From: Planctomyces sp.
Lineage (GTDB): Bacteria > Planctomycetota > Planctomycetia > Planctomycetales > Planctomycetaceae
Direction: 5' to 3'
Assembly: GCA_002702685.1 (NCBI GenBank)
Contig: PABD01000240.1
Span: 1 to 32,905 of the forward strand
DNA: 32,905 nt
Shown here: positions 23,155-32,464 of the stretch, one piece after another
How the letters are laid out: the number at the start of each line of letters is the position of its first letter
How positions within the stretch are numbered: the stretch's first letter is position 1
The notes under the pieces: generated by a model
What the model was told of the DNA's origin: nothing
The model's database searches: none
Seen by the model: the letters and a program-made list of their open reading frames with translations, nothing else
Translations under genes and position numbers: made by a program

Positions 23155-25467
23155 TCATTCGTCGAATTCGGGGACATCGAATTCAGCGGGTGAAGGAGCT
23201 TTGAATTTCTCCTCCGTCACGAACTGGACCTGCTCAAACTTCGGATTATCCGCAAACGCGTTTCTCAAATCGAGACTGAAGTGGTCGGTCGATCCGCTAT
23301 CCAGCCGGCTGGCTCGATGACGCATGCTCACCTTTTTCCCTTCCGGACCTTTCACCTGCGGTTCTCCACTCGGAGCCGGTGCGGGTGGTGCCGGAGCCGG
23401 TTCCAGCCCGGGGGCCGGTGTTGCGGGAACTTCCGTCGGCTGACCTTCCTCCACTGCCGAGTCGGTCTTTGTCGTCGGATCGACGTCGCGGTCTTCCGGT
23501 TTCACAAGATCGACGTATCGCGGGCATCCATCCTGCAGGACGAATTCACCAGGCTCGGTATCGAGATGCGGGTTGTCGAAGGCGTAGGTTCGATGCCATG
23601 CACGGCGAACTGCCTGCTGATAGGCGACCGGATCCCAGCTTCCTTCCGACAGATAGACGTTGTCGTATTCGAGGACTGTCCCCTTGCGGTACTGGAGGTC
23701 GAGCAGGGACAGGTTGTATTCCACGAGGCTCGTATAAAAAGATACTTCAGCTTCGGCCAGACTCGACTGAGCACGCAGGAGCGGGTCCAGAGTCGAGTTC
23801 CCCGCTTCGAATTCCGCTTCGAAGAGACGTACCCGGTCACGGGCCGCTTTGCGACGGGAGAAGTTTTCACGGGCGGCAATGTAGTTCCGATGCACGTTCT
23901 GCACGGCGACCGCGAGTTCAGCACTGACTTCCATCTCCAGCACCGACAGTTGTTCGCGTGCTTTGCGGATACGAAGTTCGAAGTTGCGAACCTGAGCCTT
24001 CGCGGAGCGGAAACCGATGGGGACGTTCATCTCGAATCCGAGTGACCAGCCCGTTTCGTCACCTTGAGTCAAACGCTCGACACCGTACCGCAATCCCGGC
24101 GCGGTATTTGCGGCATCGTCGTCATCTCCCAGACCCCACAACTGGTCACCGAAACCATTCACCCGGTAACTGGAAACAAAGTCGAGTTGAGGTCGCAGTA
24201 GACTTTCCGCCGCCCGATGTTGCAGTTCCAGGCTGCGGATGGTCCATTTCTGACGACGTAATTCCACGCGATTCACGAGCGCGTCCACCAGGTTGCCGTA
24301 CCAGTCTGGAATGAATTCCGCTTCCACCGGTTCATCGACCGGGCGAATCACACGCCCGTCGTTCACAGGCAGACCGAGCAGACGACGCAGACGGACTTCC
24401 CGGGTGTACAAGTCACTGAGGGTGGTGCTCGCATCGGCCCGGCGCTGGAACAACAGGTCTTTCGCCTGAGCTTCGTCAGCCAGCTTGAACCCTTGCGTAC
24501 CCCCGATCTCCTTCTTCACATTGGCCACACGCCACGATTCCAGCGCACTGTTACGAGCGGTCACAACCGTGTGATAGCGGTGATAGTCGAGATACAACTG
24601 CCAGTAGACGGTTTCCACATCGCGAAGCAGGTCGATCACGGAGAGTTCGAAGTCGGCGACGGTGATGTCGTTATTGATCCGCGCGATCACCACCCCCTGA
24701 CTCACCCCGGTCACCCCGCTGAAACCCGCGCCTGATGGCCCGGCGATACGGGTATATTCCACACCCGAACGAGCGAGCAACGGCTGGCGGAATTCACCGC
24801 TGACAAACCCCTGGTAAGTCGACGGGAACAATTGATTGGACGCGTTGGTGCCGGTGTAGTCCCAGTTGTTACGAACGGCGAAGCTACCACCGGTCGCGAA
24901 TTGTTTTGACAGGGCGGACTGGAAGCTAGCTCCTTCAGTCGTCAATGTGCCCCCCGGAGTCCCTCCGAAGAACGGGCTGTTGACGATCTGCTCGTTGCGG
25001 TTCCAGATCATGCTGGTGGTGAAGTTGGCGTCGAAGTCCGACAGAGCGGCTTCCACACCACGACCACCGAAGAGCACGCCCGTTTCCTGAATCGCCGGAT
25101 CGTAAACCGAGTTGACGTTCGGGTTCGCGAGTGCGGCCGTGGAACCGAGGAACGAACTGTCGGTACGGATAATCCGGTTATTCATCAGCGCGAGGTGGAC
25201 CGCTTCGGCCAGCGTCATGTCCCAGATTTCATCGTGCTTCCGATCGCGGATCGTGCGCGGTTCCTCCGTGTGACGAACTTCGTCCGGGATCTCGTGTGCA
25301 ACTTCCGTATATTCGATGCTGGTGACCTCGTCTTTATAATATTTCATGCGATCTTCATCGCCGAGGTACTTCAGCTTTTCTTCTTTCATCGCCACGCTTT
25401 TGCAACCGAACGTGGTCCAGCACATGACGCAAATGAGCAACCAGTGGATTGCTTTGCTTGACTTCAT
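23155..25467 (-). CDS. TolC-family outer-membrane efflux-type lipoprotein
   Basis: I start at ATG 25467 (MKSSKAIHWLLICVMCWTTFGC), which gives a lipoprotein signal with the acylated Cys about 22 and has GGGGGA upstream; the track adds nine residues. The 770-residue protein contains an early EIWDMTLAEAVHLALMNNR, the typical first helix of an outer-membrane efflux domain. Long helical repeats follow (DLLRDVETVYWQLYLDYHRYHTV; FELRIRKAREQLSVLEMEV; LDPLLRAQSSLAEAEVSFYTSLVEYNLSLLDLQ) with a GTVLEYDNV close. It extends beyond the family's usual 450-500 residues, with a Pro/Ala/Glu-rich linker and a short acidic tail. Such proteins form trimeric channels for type I secretion or RND efflux. No pump or adaptor gene is adjacent, so its partner lies elsewhere. 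Confidence 0.92.
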   Translation of the reverse strand: MKSSKAIHWLLICVMCWTTFGCKSVAMKEEKLKYLGDEDRMKYYKDEVTSIEYTEVAHEIPDEVRHTEEPRTIRDRKHDEIWDMTLAEAVHLALMNNRIIRTDSSFLGSTAALANPNVNSVYDPAIQETGVLFGGRGVEAALSDFDANFTTSMIWNRNEQIVNSPFFGGTPGGTLTTEGASFQSALSKQFATGGSFAVRNNWDYTGTNASNQLFPSTYQGFVSGEFRQPLLARSGVEYTRIAGPSGAGFSGVTGVSQGVVIARINNDITVADFELSVIDLLRDVETVYWQLYLDYHRYHTVVTARNSALESWRVANVKKEIGGTQGFKLADEAQAKDLLFQRRADASTTLSDLYTREVRLRRLLGLPVNDGRVIRPVDEPVEAEFIPDWYGNLVDALVNRVELRRQKWTIRSLELQHRAAESLLRPQLDFVSSYRVNGFGDQLWGLGDDDDAANTAPGLRYGVERLTQGDETGWSLGFEMNVPIGFRSAKAQVRNFELRIRKAREQLSVLEMEVSAELAVAVQNVHRNYIAARENFSRRKAARDRVRLFEAEFEAGNSTLDPLLRAQSSLAEAEVSFYTSLVEYNLSLLDLQYRKGTVLEYDNVYLSEGSWDPVAYQQAVRRAWHRTYAFDNPHLDTEPGEFVLQDGCPRYVDLVKPEDRDVDPTTKTDSAVEEGQPTEVPATPAPGLEPAPAPPAPAPSGEPQVKGPEGKKVSMRHRASRLDSGSTDHFSLDLRNAFADNPKFEQVQFVTEEKFKAPSPAEFDVPEFDE

Positions 25468-25540
25468 CGAACGAATCCCCCTGCGTGAATGCAAGCCGAA
25501 CTGATGACGGATCAGTTCCGTAATCGTCAGCGCGCGCGGC

Positions 25541-25780
25541 TTACCTTTTCCCCGGGATAAACCATCCCGGCGGAACGTCGTTCTGGTGCTTCCGCCTGTA
25601 GCGCGACGGAAGAGTGCTGGTTATCCAGTTTCTATACGAACGGTCTGACAATCTTGCCAGTATTTCAAACAACATCAGCAGGAACGGCATGATGTGCAGA
25701 TTGATCACCGTCAGCAGTACTGGCACGACCGTTCCGGCCGTCACCGTGAAAATAAACCAGAAGACAGGTAAGCCGGGCAC
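25541..25780 (-). CDS. Possible small membrane protein (weak)
   Basis: This frame starts with GTG and has no clear ribosome site. It encodes one long hydrophobic segment (PVFWFIFTVTAGTVVPVLLTVINLHIMPFLLMLFEIL) and then a basic tail (RSYRNWITSTLPSRYRRKHQND). It lies 32 bases downstream of the Mpo1-like gene on the same strand and could be translated from the same transcript. The membrane-like composition is the only support; it could be chance or a decayed gene. A competing plus-strand frame (25614-26144) looks non-coding. Confidence 0.35.
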   Translation of the reverse strand: MPGLPVFWFIFTVTAGTVVPVLLTVINLHIMPFLLMLFEILARLSDRSYRNWITSTLPSRYRRKHQNDVPPGWFIPGKR

Positions 25781-25812
25781 AACCGGCAGGAGAAGTATCG
25801 ACGGATTAATCG

Positions 25813-26106
25813 TTACTCTTTGGTGGCTTCAGTGCCGTAAAACTGAGAACGAGGACCAAATTCGATATAGGGCTTACCGGCTATCTTCTTTACCAGAACT
25901 ACCTCACCGGCATCGTTTCCTTCAACGGCATGACCGACAAATTGCAAAATGTAGCCGCCGACGAAGCAGGCAAGCGCCAGCCAGGGCTCTTCCCGGACCA
26001 GAAAGATCACGGAAACGACAAACGTCAGGGGGACACCGATCAGGTGCAGAACCCGGTTCACGGGGTGCATATGGCGCTCAATATAATTGTCCACGAATCG
26101 TTTCAC
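25813..26106 (-). CDS. Short Mpo1-like (DUF962) membrane protein
   Basis: I place the start at GTG 26106 (VKRFVDNYIERHMHPVNRVLH), which has AGG about ten bases upstream, giving 97 residues. The track extends to 26322 through a region with no domain. The product matches the DUF962/Mpo1 family: HMHPVNRVLHLIGVPLTF, a hydrophobic helix, VREEPWLALACFVGGYILQFVGHAVEGND. The conserved histidines in HMHP, LHLIG and VGHAVEGN are metal ligands in yeast Mpo1, an iron-dependent 2-hydroxy fatty acid dioxygenase. Bacterial short versions keep the two-helix core but their reaction is not established. The GTG start and its separation from the next gene suggest low expression. Confidence 0.8.
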   Translation of the reverse strand: MKRFVDNYIERHMHPVNRVLHLIGVPLTFVVSVIFLVREEPWLALACFVGGYILQFVGHAVEGNDAGEVVLVKKIAGKPYIEFGPRSQFYGTEATKE

Positions 26107-26527
26107 GGTCGGTCGCCTGTCTGGAGTCGCTGTCGGAAGTATAAGGAAGAGGAAAAAACCACGATTTTGCAGGGATTCCGGCAGTTTCGGGAGTGGAATC
26201 CGCCCGGATTCATACGCGATGCACTGCTGTTTGTAAACCCTCCTCCAGGGGCTGTTAACAGGGCTGTTGGTTGCAAATAGGGTGTCGTTCTGATAACGTC
26301 GCGCGAGAAAAACACGTATCAAAGTTGTATAAAATCAGATGCCGGAATCCACCACGCGTCGATTCGGCACCGATTGAACTGGCACAACGGAATACAGTCA
26401 CAACGGAATACAGCGTTGTCGAGACCTGAGATCTCCTGCTCCGCTCGAGGCCGGCGCCTCCGAATTGATATTTCCGTCAATCTCTACCCATACTCACTCG
26501 TTTGACAGACATTTACCAGAGGGCATG
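26107..26527. other. Divergent intergenic region between Mpo1-like gene and icd
   Basis: These 421 bases hold the promoters of two divergent genes and no convincing gene. The AT-rich stretch near 26315-26340 (GTTGTATAAAATC) is a possible promoter core but lacks a clear -35 partner. A tandem 15-base repeat is listed separately. Confidence 0.5.
26383..26413 (+). repeat. Two tandem copies of CACAACGGAATACAG
   Basis: Two exact 15-base copies are separated by a single T (period 16), about 115 bases before icd. The arrangement could be a pair of regulator half-sites or a recent slippage duplication. Confidence 0.7.
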
Positions 26528-27684
<1,157 letters not shown>

Positions 27685-27691
<7 letters not shown>

Positions 27692-27718
27692 TACAGCAGG
27701 TTAATCTGCTGGTACAAT
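27685..27718 (+). promoter_or_regulatory. Hairpin overlapping the icd stop codon
   Basis: ATTGTA pairs with TACAAT and CAGCAG with CTGCTG around a GTTAAT loop, with a small internal loop. The stem includes the TAG stop. No T-run follows, so an mRNA-stabilising role is more likely than termination. Confidence 0.4.
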
Positions 27719-27743
27719 CTTAGACATAGAGATGATCCGAACG

Positions 27744-27780
27744 CCCGGCCTTCTCCCTTGGGAAGCCGGGTGTTTCTATT
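27744..27780 (+). terminator. Probable terminator after icd
   Basis: CCCGGC-(C)-TTC pairs with GAA-GCCGGG around an eight-base loop and is followed by TGTTTCTATT. It lies 52 bases after the icd stop. Confidence 0.6.
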
Positions 27781-27820
27781 TGAATCACAGATAGACGGGC
27801 AGCCCGGGCACTCTTTTGAT

Positions 27821-27984
27821 GGGTGACCCAGACAATCACGAAGTGTTGTCGGGGTTGCGCAGCAACACATAAGCGTTGAATGCGATTGAAAGACAGAGTC
27901 TCTCGACTCTCCCATAGAACAACCTGGACACCTTTGTGTGCCTTCGGCCCCCAGACAACGCGGACGCGATTGCCCGGGCCACCC
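27821..27984 (+). repeat. Dispersed palindromic element, copy A (164 bp)
   Basis: The copy is bounded by GGGTGACCCAGACAATC and GATTGCCCGGGCCACCC, imperfect 17-base terminal inverted repeats. Inside are a partial CCCAGACAA/TTGTCGGGG hairpin, GTTGC-GCA-GCAAC, CACATAAGCGTT, the central AGAGTC-TCTC-GACTCT hairpin, and TTTGTGTGCCTTCGG leading to CCCAGACAAC. It lies between icd and lpxK and carries no gene. It has diverged somewhat more than copies B and C. Confidence 0.85.
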
Positions 27985-27994
27985 CTGTCCTTGA

Positions 27995-28010
27995 GATTGT
28001 CCGGGCCACC
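27995..28010 (+). repeat. Solo terminal repeat beside copy A
   Basis: GATTGTCCGGGCCACC repeats the right end of copy A with a period of 27 bases. It indicates that ends of the element are duplicated separately, as at copy B. Confidence 0.7.
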
Positions 28011-28062
28011 TGGGCTCTTCCCTGTATGCATCTCCTCCCACATGACCTGACGGACCGGCCGG

Positions 28063-29145
28063 ATGGATGAGGCGAAATTCCGTAACCTGATTTCCGGTGA
28101 AGCGAAAGGATTCGTACCGAGCCTGTCGCGCGGGCTGCTGTATGCCGCTTCCTTTCTGTATGGAACGGGGGTGTGGTTCCGGAACTTCAGTTACGATGTC
28201 AACTGGTTCAAGTCGCATCACGCCGCGTGCGCCGTCGTCAGCGTCGGCAATCTGACGGCTGGAGGGACCGGGAAGACGCCGGTTGTCTCCTACATCGCGA
28301 ACTGGTTCGATCGCAAAGGATTTCGCGTTGTCATCATCAGCCGCGGATATCACCAACTCGAAGAAGCGGTTAACGATGAGAAACTGGTCCTCGATCGACT
28401 CTGCCCCGGCATCCCGCATATCCTGAACAAGAATCGAGTCGAAGCCGTTCAACAGGCGATTGATGAATACGACGCGGAAGTGGTCATACTCGACGACGCG
28501 TTCCAGCATCGTCGCCTCGCGCGGGATCTCGATCTCGTGCTGCTCGACATGTCGACCCCCTTCGGCTACGACTTCCTCCTGCCGCGCGGCCTGCTGCGTG
28601 AACATCCGGAAGGTCTGCAGCGCGCGGACCTCGTCCTGCTCACCCGCGTCAACCAGGCCTCGCCCGAACGCGTGGAAGAGGTCCAGGCAGCGCTGCAGCA
28701 AATCCGCGCCGCCGCCAAAGGCAGAGAAGATGAAGACTTCACCGCTGTCGAAGTCTCCTTTCCGCCGGAGCGATTCCTGAGCGCAAGCGGTGTCTCGATC
28801 GAGATCGACAAACTGAGAGAATCCCCCGTCGCCGCCTTCTGCGGCATCGGCAACCCGGAAGCCTTTCGCCAGTCGCTAGTGAAACTGGGACTCGATGTCG
28901 GTTACTTCCGCGCGTTCCCGGACCACCACCACTACAGCGAAGAAGATCTCGACGCCGTCGCCGACGCCGCCAAAGCAGAGAATTGCCTGAATCTGCTGAC
29001 GACGCTGAAGGACCTTGTCAAAATCGAAAAAGACAAATGGGCGAAGCTCCCCCTATGGGCCGTCACAACCGGCATCTCCTTCGATCACGGCCGCGAACTG
29101 CTCGACGACCGACTGCAACAGATCGCCGACGGAATCCGCGGGTAA
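28063..29145 (+). CDS. lpxK: Tetraacyldisaccharide 4'-kinase
   Basis: LpxK phosphorylates the 4' position of tetraacyldisaccharide-1-phosphate to make lipid IVA, a late step of lipid A synthesis at the inner membrane. The 360-residue product has an N-terminal membrane-associated helix (SLSRGLLYAASFLYGTGVWFRNFSY), then VVSVGNLTAGGTGKTPVVSYIANW with the Walker A loop, VIISRGY, and DAEVVILDDAFQHRRLARDLDLVLLD with the catalytic Asp/Gln/His segment. RADLVLLTRVNQ and FCGIGNPEAFRQSLVKLG are further family signatures. Length and motifs indicate an active enzyme and thus an LPS-type outer membrane. The ribosome site is weak (GGCCGG). It has palindromic elements on both sides and no other lipid A genes nearby. 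Confidence 0.95.
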   Translation: MDEAKFRNLISGEAKGFVPSLSRGLLYAASFLYGTGVWFRNFSYDVNWFKSHHAACAVVSVGNLTAGGTGKTPVVSYIANWFDRKGFRVVIISRGYHQLEEAVNDEKLVLDRLCPGIPHILNKNRVEAVQQAIDEYDAEVVILDDAFQHRRLARDLDLVLLDMSTPFGYDFLLPRGLLREHPEGLQRADLVLLTRVNQASPERVEEVQAALQQIRAAAKGREDEDFTAVEVSFPPERFLSASGVSIEIDKLRESPVAAFCGIGNPEAFRQSLVKLGLDVGYFRAFPDHHHYSEEDLDAVADAAKAENCLNLLTTLKDLVKIEKDKWAKLPLWAVTTGISFDHGRELLDDRLQQIADGIRG

Positions 29146-29156
29146 AAGAGCCTATC

Positions 29157-29202
29157 GGGTAACCCGGACAACCCCAAGTGGGTGGCCCAGACAATCCTAA
29201 GT
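29157..29202 (+). repeat. Two extra tandem 23-bp copies of the element's left end
   Basis: GGGTAACCCGGACAACCCCAAGT and the next 23 bases (GGGTGGCCCAGACAATCC, then TAAGT) precede copy B, whose own left end forms the third unit. They begin 11 bases after the lpxK stop. Confidence 0.8.
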
Positions 29203-29367
29203 GGGTGGCCCAGACAATCGCGCCCGCGTTGTCTGGGTTGCGCAGCAACACATAAGCGTGGAATTGGATTCAGTGTGAGGGGCCGTTCGACTCTCCTATC
29301 GATCGAGTTGGACGCCTTTGTGTGCCTTCGGCACCCAGACAACATTTCATGATTGTCTGCGCCACCC
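29203..29367 (+). repeat. Dispersed palindromic element, copy B (165 bp)
   Basis: The ends are GGGTGGCCCAGACAATC and GATTGTCTGCGCCACCC. The inside follows copy A: TTGTCTGGGTTGCGCAGCAAC, CACATAAGCGT, a centre retaining only the GACTCT half of the central hairpin, then GTTGGACGCCTTTGTG and the GTGCC-TTCG-GCAC hairpin. It has the same orientation as copy A and lies between lpxK and the lut promoter. Confidence 0.88.
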
Positions 29368-29441
29368 TTCATCTCAGGACTTCCATTCCTATTGGGCATT
29401 TTTTTCGTCGGTTTCGTGACCGACAATCCGTCACCCCCCGG

Positions 29442-29470
29442 TTCGCATTCCCTCCGTCGTCATCTATAAT
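29442..29470 (+). promoter_or_regulatory. Promoter of the lut operon
   Basis: A perfect TATAAT (29465-29470) is preceded at exactly 17 bases by TTCGCA (four of six matches to TTGACA). Transcription would start near 29477, leaving a leader of about 177 bases before lutA. Confidence 0.6.
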
Positions 29471-29558
29471 GGGGCTACTGTATTTTTTCCACCTGTTCAC
29501 CTGCTCCGAAGCCTGTCTGGTTTACCGCTATCGCGAAGTTCAGAAAACCGTAGTGTGT

Positions 29559-29613
29559 TCTGGCGGCGTTGGCTGCTGCTTTCAACGACTTTTCGGGTCC
29601 GAGAGCCGCCAGA
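29559..29613 (+). promoter_or_regulatory. Leader hairpin upstream of lutA
   Basis: TCTGGCGGC (29559-29567) and GCCGCCAGA (29605-29613) are perfect nine-base complements around a 37-base loop. They lie in the predicted untranslated leader of lutABC and could affect translation or transcription. Confidence 0.45.
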
Positions 29614-29653
29614 CATATCCTCGACAGGATCCAGCCTCGACGAAATTGACCGT

Positions 29654-30442
29654 ATGCCCCGGATCGGCCTCTTTATTCCCTGTTACATCGATCAGTTCTA
29701 TCCCGACGTTGGACTCGCTACGCTGGAAGTCCTCGAGCGCTACGGGTGCGAGGTCGAATTCCCTGAAGCCCAGACCTGCTGTGGCCAACCGATGGCCAAT
29801 ACAGGCTGCGTGGATGCCGCCGTTCCGCTTGCCGAACGGATGATCGAAATCTTCGCCCCCTACGAATACGTCGTTGCCCCTTCCGGCAGCTGCGTCGCCA
29901 TGGTGCGCGAACACTACAGTGACATGCTCCCCCTGTCGAATGCCCTGCAGGAATTCCAGGCGAAGACCTTTGAACTGTGCGAGTTCCTCACCGATGTTTT
30001 GAAAATCGAACACGTTGAGGGACAGTTTCCTTACAAGGTCGGCCTGCATCAGAGCTGCCATGGTCTGCGGGAACTCAGGCTCGCGCGCAGCAGTGAAACA
30101 GTTGGCGAAGAATTCAACAAAGCGCGGCAACTCCTCGAACAGATGAAGGGGATCACCTTCGCCGATCTCAATCGCAAAGACGAATGTTGCGGTTTCGGCG
30201 GAACCTTCGCCGTGCAGGAAGAAGCGGTCTCCTGCATGATGGGTCTCGATCGTCTCGCCGATCACTACGAGTCGGGAACGGAAGTTCTGACGGCGGGTGA
30301 CATGTCCTGCCTGATGCATCTCGACGGACTCAATCGCCGACAACCGAAACCGGTCGCCGTGATGCACATCGCGCAAATTCTCGCGGGGCGGCAACCGGAA
30401 GGTTCTGTTCGCGTCAACGCGACGGAAGGAGGCATCGCCTGA
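29654..30442 (+). CDS. lutA: L-lactate utilisation protein, CCG-domain (Fe-S) oxidoreductase subunit
   Basis: LutA is one of three subunits of the LutABC complex that oxidises L-lactate to pyruvate. The start at 29654 (MPRIGLFIPCYIDQFYPDVG) begins the first cysteine-rich CCG domain; the track adds 33 spurious residues. The 262-residue protein has two such domains: Cys10 with the pair in AQTCCGQPMANTGC, then the second set LHQSCHGLRELRLARS and KDECCGFGGTFAV. In the family these bind iron-sulfur clusters. The stop overlaps the lutB start (TGATG), so translation is coupled. The ribosome site is weak, but a TATAAT promoter lies 184 bases upstream. The assignment is firm from the three-gene order. 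Confidence 0.93.
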   Translation: MPRIGLFIPCYIDQFYPDVGLATLEVLERYGCEVEFPEAQTCCGQPMANTGCVDAAVPLAERMIEIFAPYEYVVAPSGSCVAMVREHYSDMLPLSNALQEFQAKTFELCEFLTDVLKIEHVEGQFPYKVGLHQSCHGLRELRLARSSETVGEEFNKARQLLEQMKGITFADLNRKDECCGFGGTFAVQEEAVSCMMGLDRLADHYESGTEVLTAGDMSCLMHLDGLNRRQPKPVAVMHIAQILAGRQPEGSVRVNATEGGIA

Positions 30443-31809
30443 TGGCTGGTCACGCAACACTCGCCAAGGACTTCGTCGCCAACGACGAACGCGCTCACTG
30501 GCACGACAAGGCCCTCTGGTTTGTGCGGCATAAGCGCGACAATATCTCGCACTCGTTACCGGAATGGGAGACTCTCCGCGAAACCGCCTCGCAGGTCAAA
30601 CTGCATACGATCACGCATCTTGCCAAGTACCTCGAAGAGTTCGAAGCGAACGCGAAGAAACTCGGTGTGCATGTCCACTGGGCGAGCAATGCGGCCGAGC
30701 ACAATGAGATCGTGCTCCGCATTCTGCAGCAGCACAATGTAAAACGAGTCGTCAAAAGCAAGTCGATGCTGACCGAGGAATGTCACCTCAACCCGCATCT
30801 GGAAGCGGCGGGGATGGAAGTCGTCGACACCGACCTCGGCGAGCGTATCGTGCAGCTGCAAAAAGAAGCCCCGAGCCATATTGTCCTGCCCGCGATTCAC
30901 ATCAAGAAAGAAGAAGTCGGCGAGGTCTTCCATCAGTTCCTCGACACCGAAAAAGGGGCGAGTGATCCCGGTTATCTGACCGAAGCCGCCCGGCAGCATC
31001 TGCGCGAAAACTTTCTCGCGGCGGACGCCGGTATCACGGGAGTTAATTTCGGCATCGCCGCCACCGGGGGATTCGTCGTCTGCACGAATGAAGGAAACGC
31101 CGACCTCGGCACCGCCCTTCCCAACCTCCATATCGCCTGTATGGGAATCGAAAAGCTGATCCCCGCCCCCGAACACCTCAGTCTCTTCACCCGGTTGCTC
31201 GCCCGCTCGGCGACGGGGCAACCCATCACCACGTACACCTCCCACTTTCACGGCCCCAAACCCGGCGGCGAGATGCACATCGTCCTGGTGGACAACGGGC
31301 GGAGTAACATCCTCGGCAGCGATGAATTCCGCAGCTCACTCAGCTGCATCCGCTGCGGGGCGTGCATGAATACCTGCCCCGTCTATCGCCGCAGTGGTGG
31401 ACACAGCTATCAATCAACGGTTCCCGGCCCCATCGGTTCGATCCTCGGTCCGGCGTCCGACCCGGCGAAGCATTCAAGTCTGCCTTTTGCCTGCAGCCTG
31501 TGCGGTTCCTGCACCGACGTCTGCCCGGTGAAGATCGACCTGCATCATCAGCTCCTCACCTGGCGGAGGGAGATCTACGTTCGCGGCCTGCTGCCGCTTT
31601 CGAAGACCTTCCCGATGAAGGTGATGTCCAAAGTCTTCCAACACCCCGGCCTGTATGCCTTTGGTGGCGGCATCGCGCGGAAGGCGCTCCGCGTGATGCC
31701 GCGGTGGATGATCTACAACCCGCTCAACAGCTGGGGACGCAAACGGGAACTGCCCGAGGCCCCGAAGGAAAGTTTCCGCGACCTGTACAAGAAACGGAAG
31801 CGACCATGA
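30442..31809 (+). CDS. lutB: L-lactate utilisation protein, LUD and ferredoxin-type Fe-S subunit
   Basis: LutB is the second subunit of the lactate oxidation complex. The 455-residue product has an N-terminal LUD domain (about 60-290; NVKRVVKSKSMLTEECHLN, and FGIAATGGFVVCTNEGNADLGTALPNLHI). Two ferredoxin-like [4Fe-4S] motifs follow: CIRCGACMNTCPVY and CSLCGSCTDVCPV. The C-terminus has the helical segment seen in LutB/YkgF proteins (LPLSKTFPMKVMSKVF). Length is close to the usual 470. The gene starts within the lutA stop and ends in an ATGA overlap with lutC, consistent with a tightly coupled operon. Confidence 0.95.
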   Translation: MAGHATLAKDFVANDERAHWHDKALWFVRHKRDNISHSLPEWETLRETASQVKLHTITHLAKYLEEFEANAKKLGVHVHWASNAAEHNEIVLRILQQHNVKRVVKSKSMLTEECHLNPHLEAAGMEVVDTDLGERIVQLQKEAPSHIVLPAIHIKKEEVGEVFHQFLDTEKGASDPGYLTEAARQHLRENFLAADAGITGVNFGIAATGGFVVCTNEGNADLGTALPNLHIACMGIEKLIPAPEHLSLFTRLLARSATGQPITTYTSHFHGPKPGGEMHIVLVDNGRSNILGSDEFRSSLSCIRCGACMNTCPVYRRSGGHSYQSTVPGPIGSILGPASDPAKHSSLPFACSLCGSCTDVCPVKIDLHHQLLTWRREIYVRGLLPLSKTFPMKVMSKVFQHPGLYAFGGGIARKALRVMPRWMIYNPLNSWGRKRELPEAPKESFRDLYKKRKRP

Positions 31810-32435
31810 GTTCCCGCGATACGATTTTGAAGTCGATCAACAGACATCTCGTCCCGGCTGTCCCGCTCCCCGACATGAATCAGGACTGGATCAAGTTCGA
31901 CAATCCAACCGAACAGTTCCTCACGATGCTCTCGGCTGTGGGCGGTCGCGGTGAAGTTGTCGCATCGCTCGAAGACGTCAGCCGGAAGCTTCACGAAGAA
32001 CCACACTACGACGATGCCCAGCAGATCTGCTCTCTGGTGTCGGGCATCGACATCGCCTCGGACAAACGTATCGACCTCGACGCGATTGATGATCCGCACG
32101 ATCTCAAGGACGTCGACTTCGCCATCGTCCCCGGTGAGTTCGCCGTCGCTGAGAACGGCGCGATCTGGGTGACCGACGCCGTCGTCAGACATAAGGCACT
32201 CTACTTCATCGCGCAGCACGTGGTGATCGTCGTGAAAGCGAGCGAGATCCTCCACAACATGCACGAGGCCTATCCCCGCACGGGACTGGAAACGGACGGA
32301 TTCCAGCAAGCCCCCCACTTCGGCGTCTTCATCTCCGGCCCCTCCAAAACCGCCGACATCGAACAATCCCTCGTGATCGGCGCCCACGGCGCAAGATCGC
32401 TACGGGTCTTCCTGGTGGAAGAAATGCAGAATTGA
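31806..32435 (+). CDS. lutC: L-lactate utilisation protein, LUD-domain subunit
   Basis: LutC is the third component of the lactate oxidation system. The ATG at 31806 overlaps the lutB TGA (ATGA), giving 209 residues; the track start at 31362 lies within lutB in another frame. The LUD domain is recognisable from VDFAIVPGEFAVAENGAIWVTD (about 99-120) and from HFGVFISGPSKTADIEQSLVIGAHGARSLRVFLVE at the C-terminus; the conserved GPSKTADIE and GAHG segments are typical of LutC/YkgG. No regulator such as LutR is in the window. Copy C of the dispersed palindromic element begins 30 bases after the stop and may form the 3' end of the operon mRNA. Confidence 0.94.
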   Translation: MSSRDTILKSINRHLVPAVPLPDMNQDWIKFDNPTEQFLTMLSAVGGRGEVVASLEDVSRKLHEEPHYDDAQQICSLVSGIDIASDKRIDLDAIDDPHDLKDVDFAIVPGEFAVAENGAIWVTDAVVRHKALYFIAQHVVIVVKASEILHNMHEAYPRTGLETDGFQQAPHFGVFISGPSKTADIEQSLVIGAHGARSLRVFLVEEMQN

Positions 32436-32464
32436 ATTTACCACCAAGGAACCAGGAGAAAAAA

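Noticed and set aside
29157-29225. CRISPR-like spacing of 23-bp repeats
   Set aside because: The units are directly adjacent with no spacers and match the ends of the palindromic element; no cas genes are present.
29405-29430. T-run next to GTCGGT/ACCGAC hairpin near 29400
   Set aside because: The T-run precedes the stem on the plus strand and gives A on the minus strand after it, so it does not fit a terminator in either direction.
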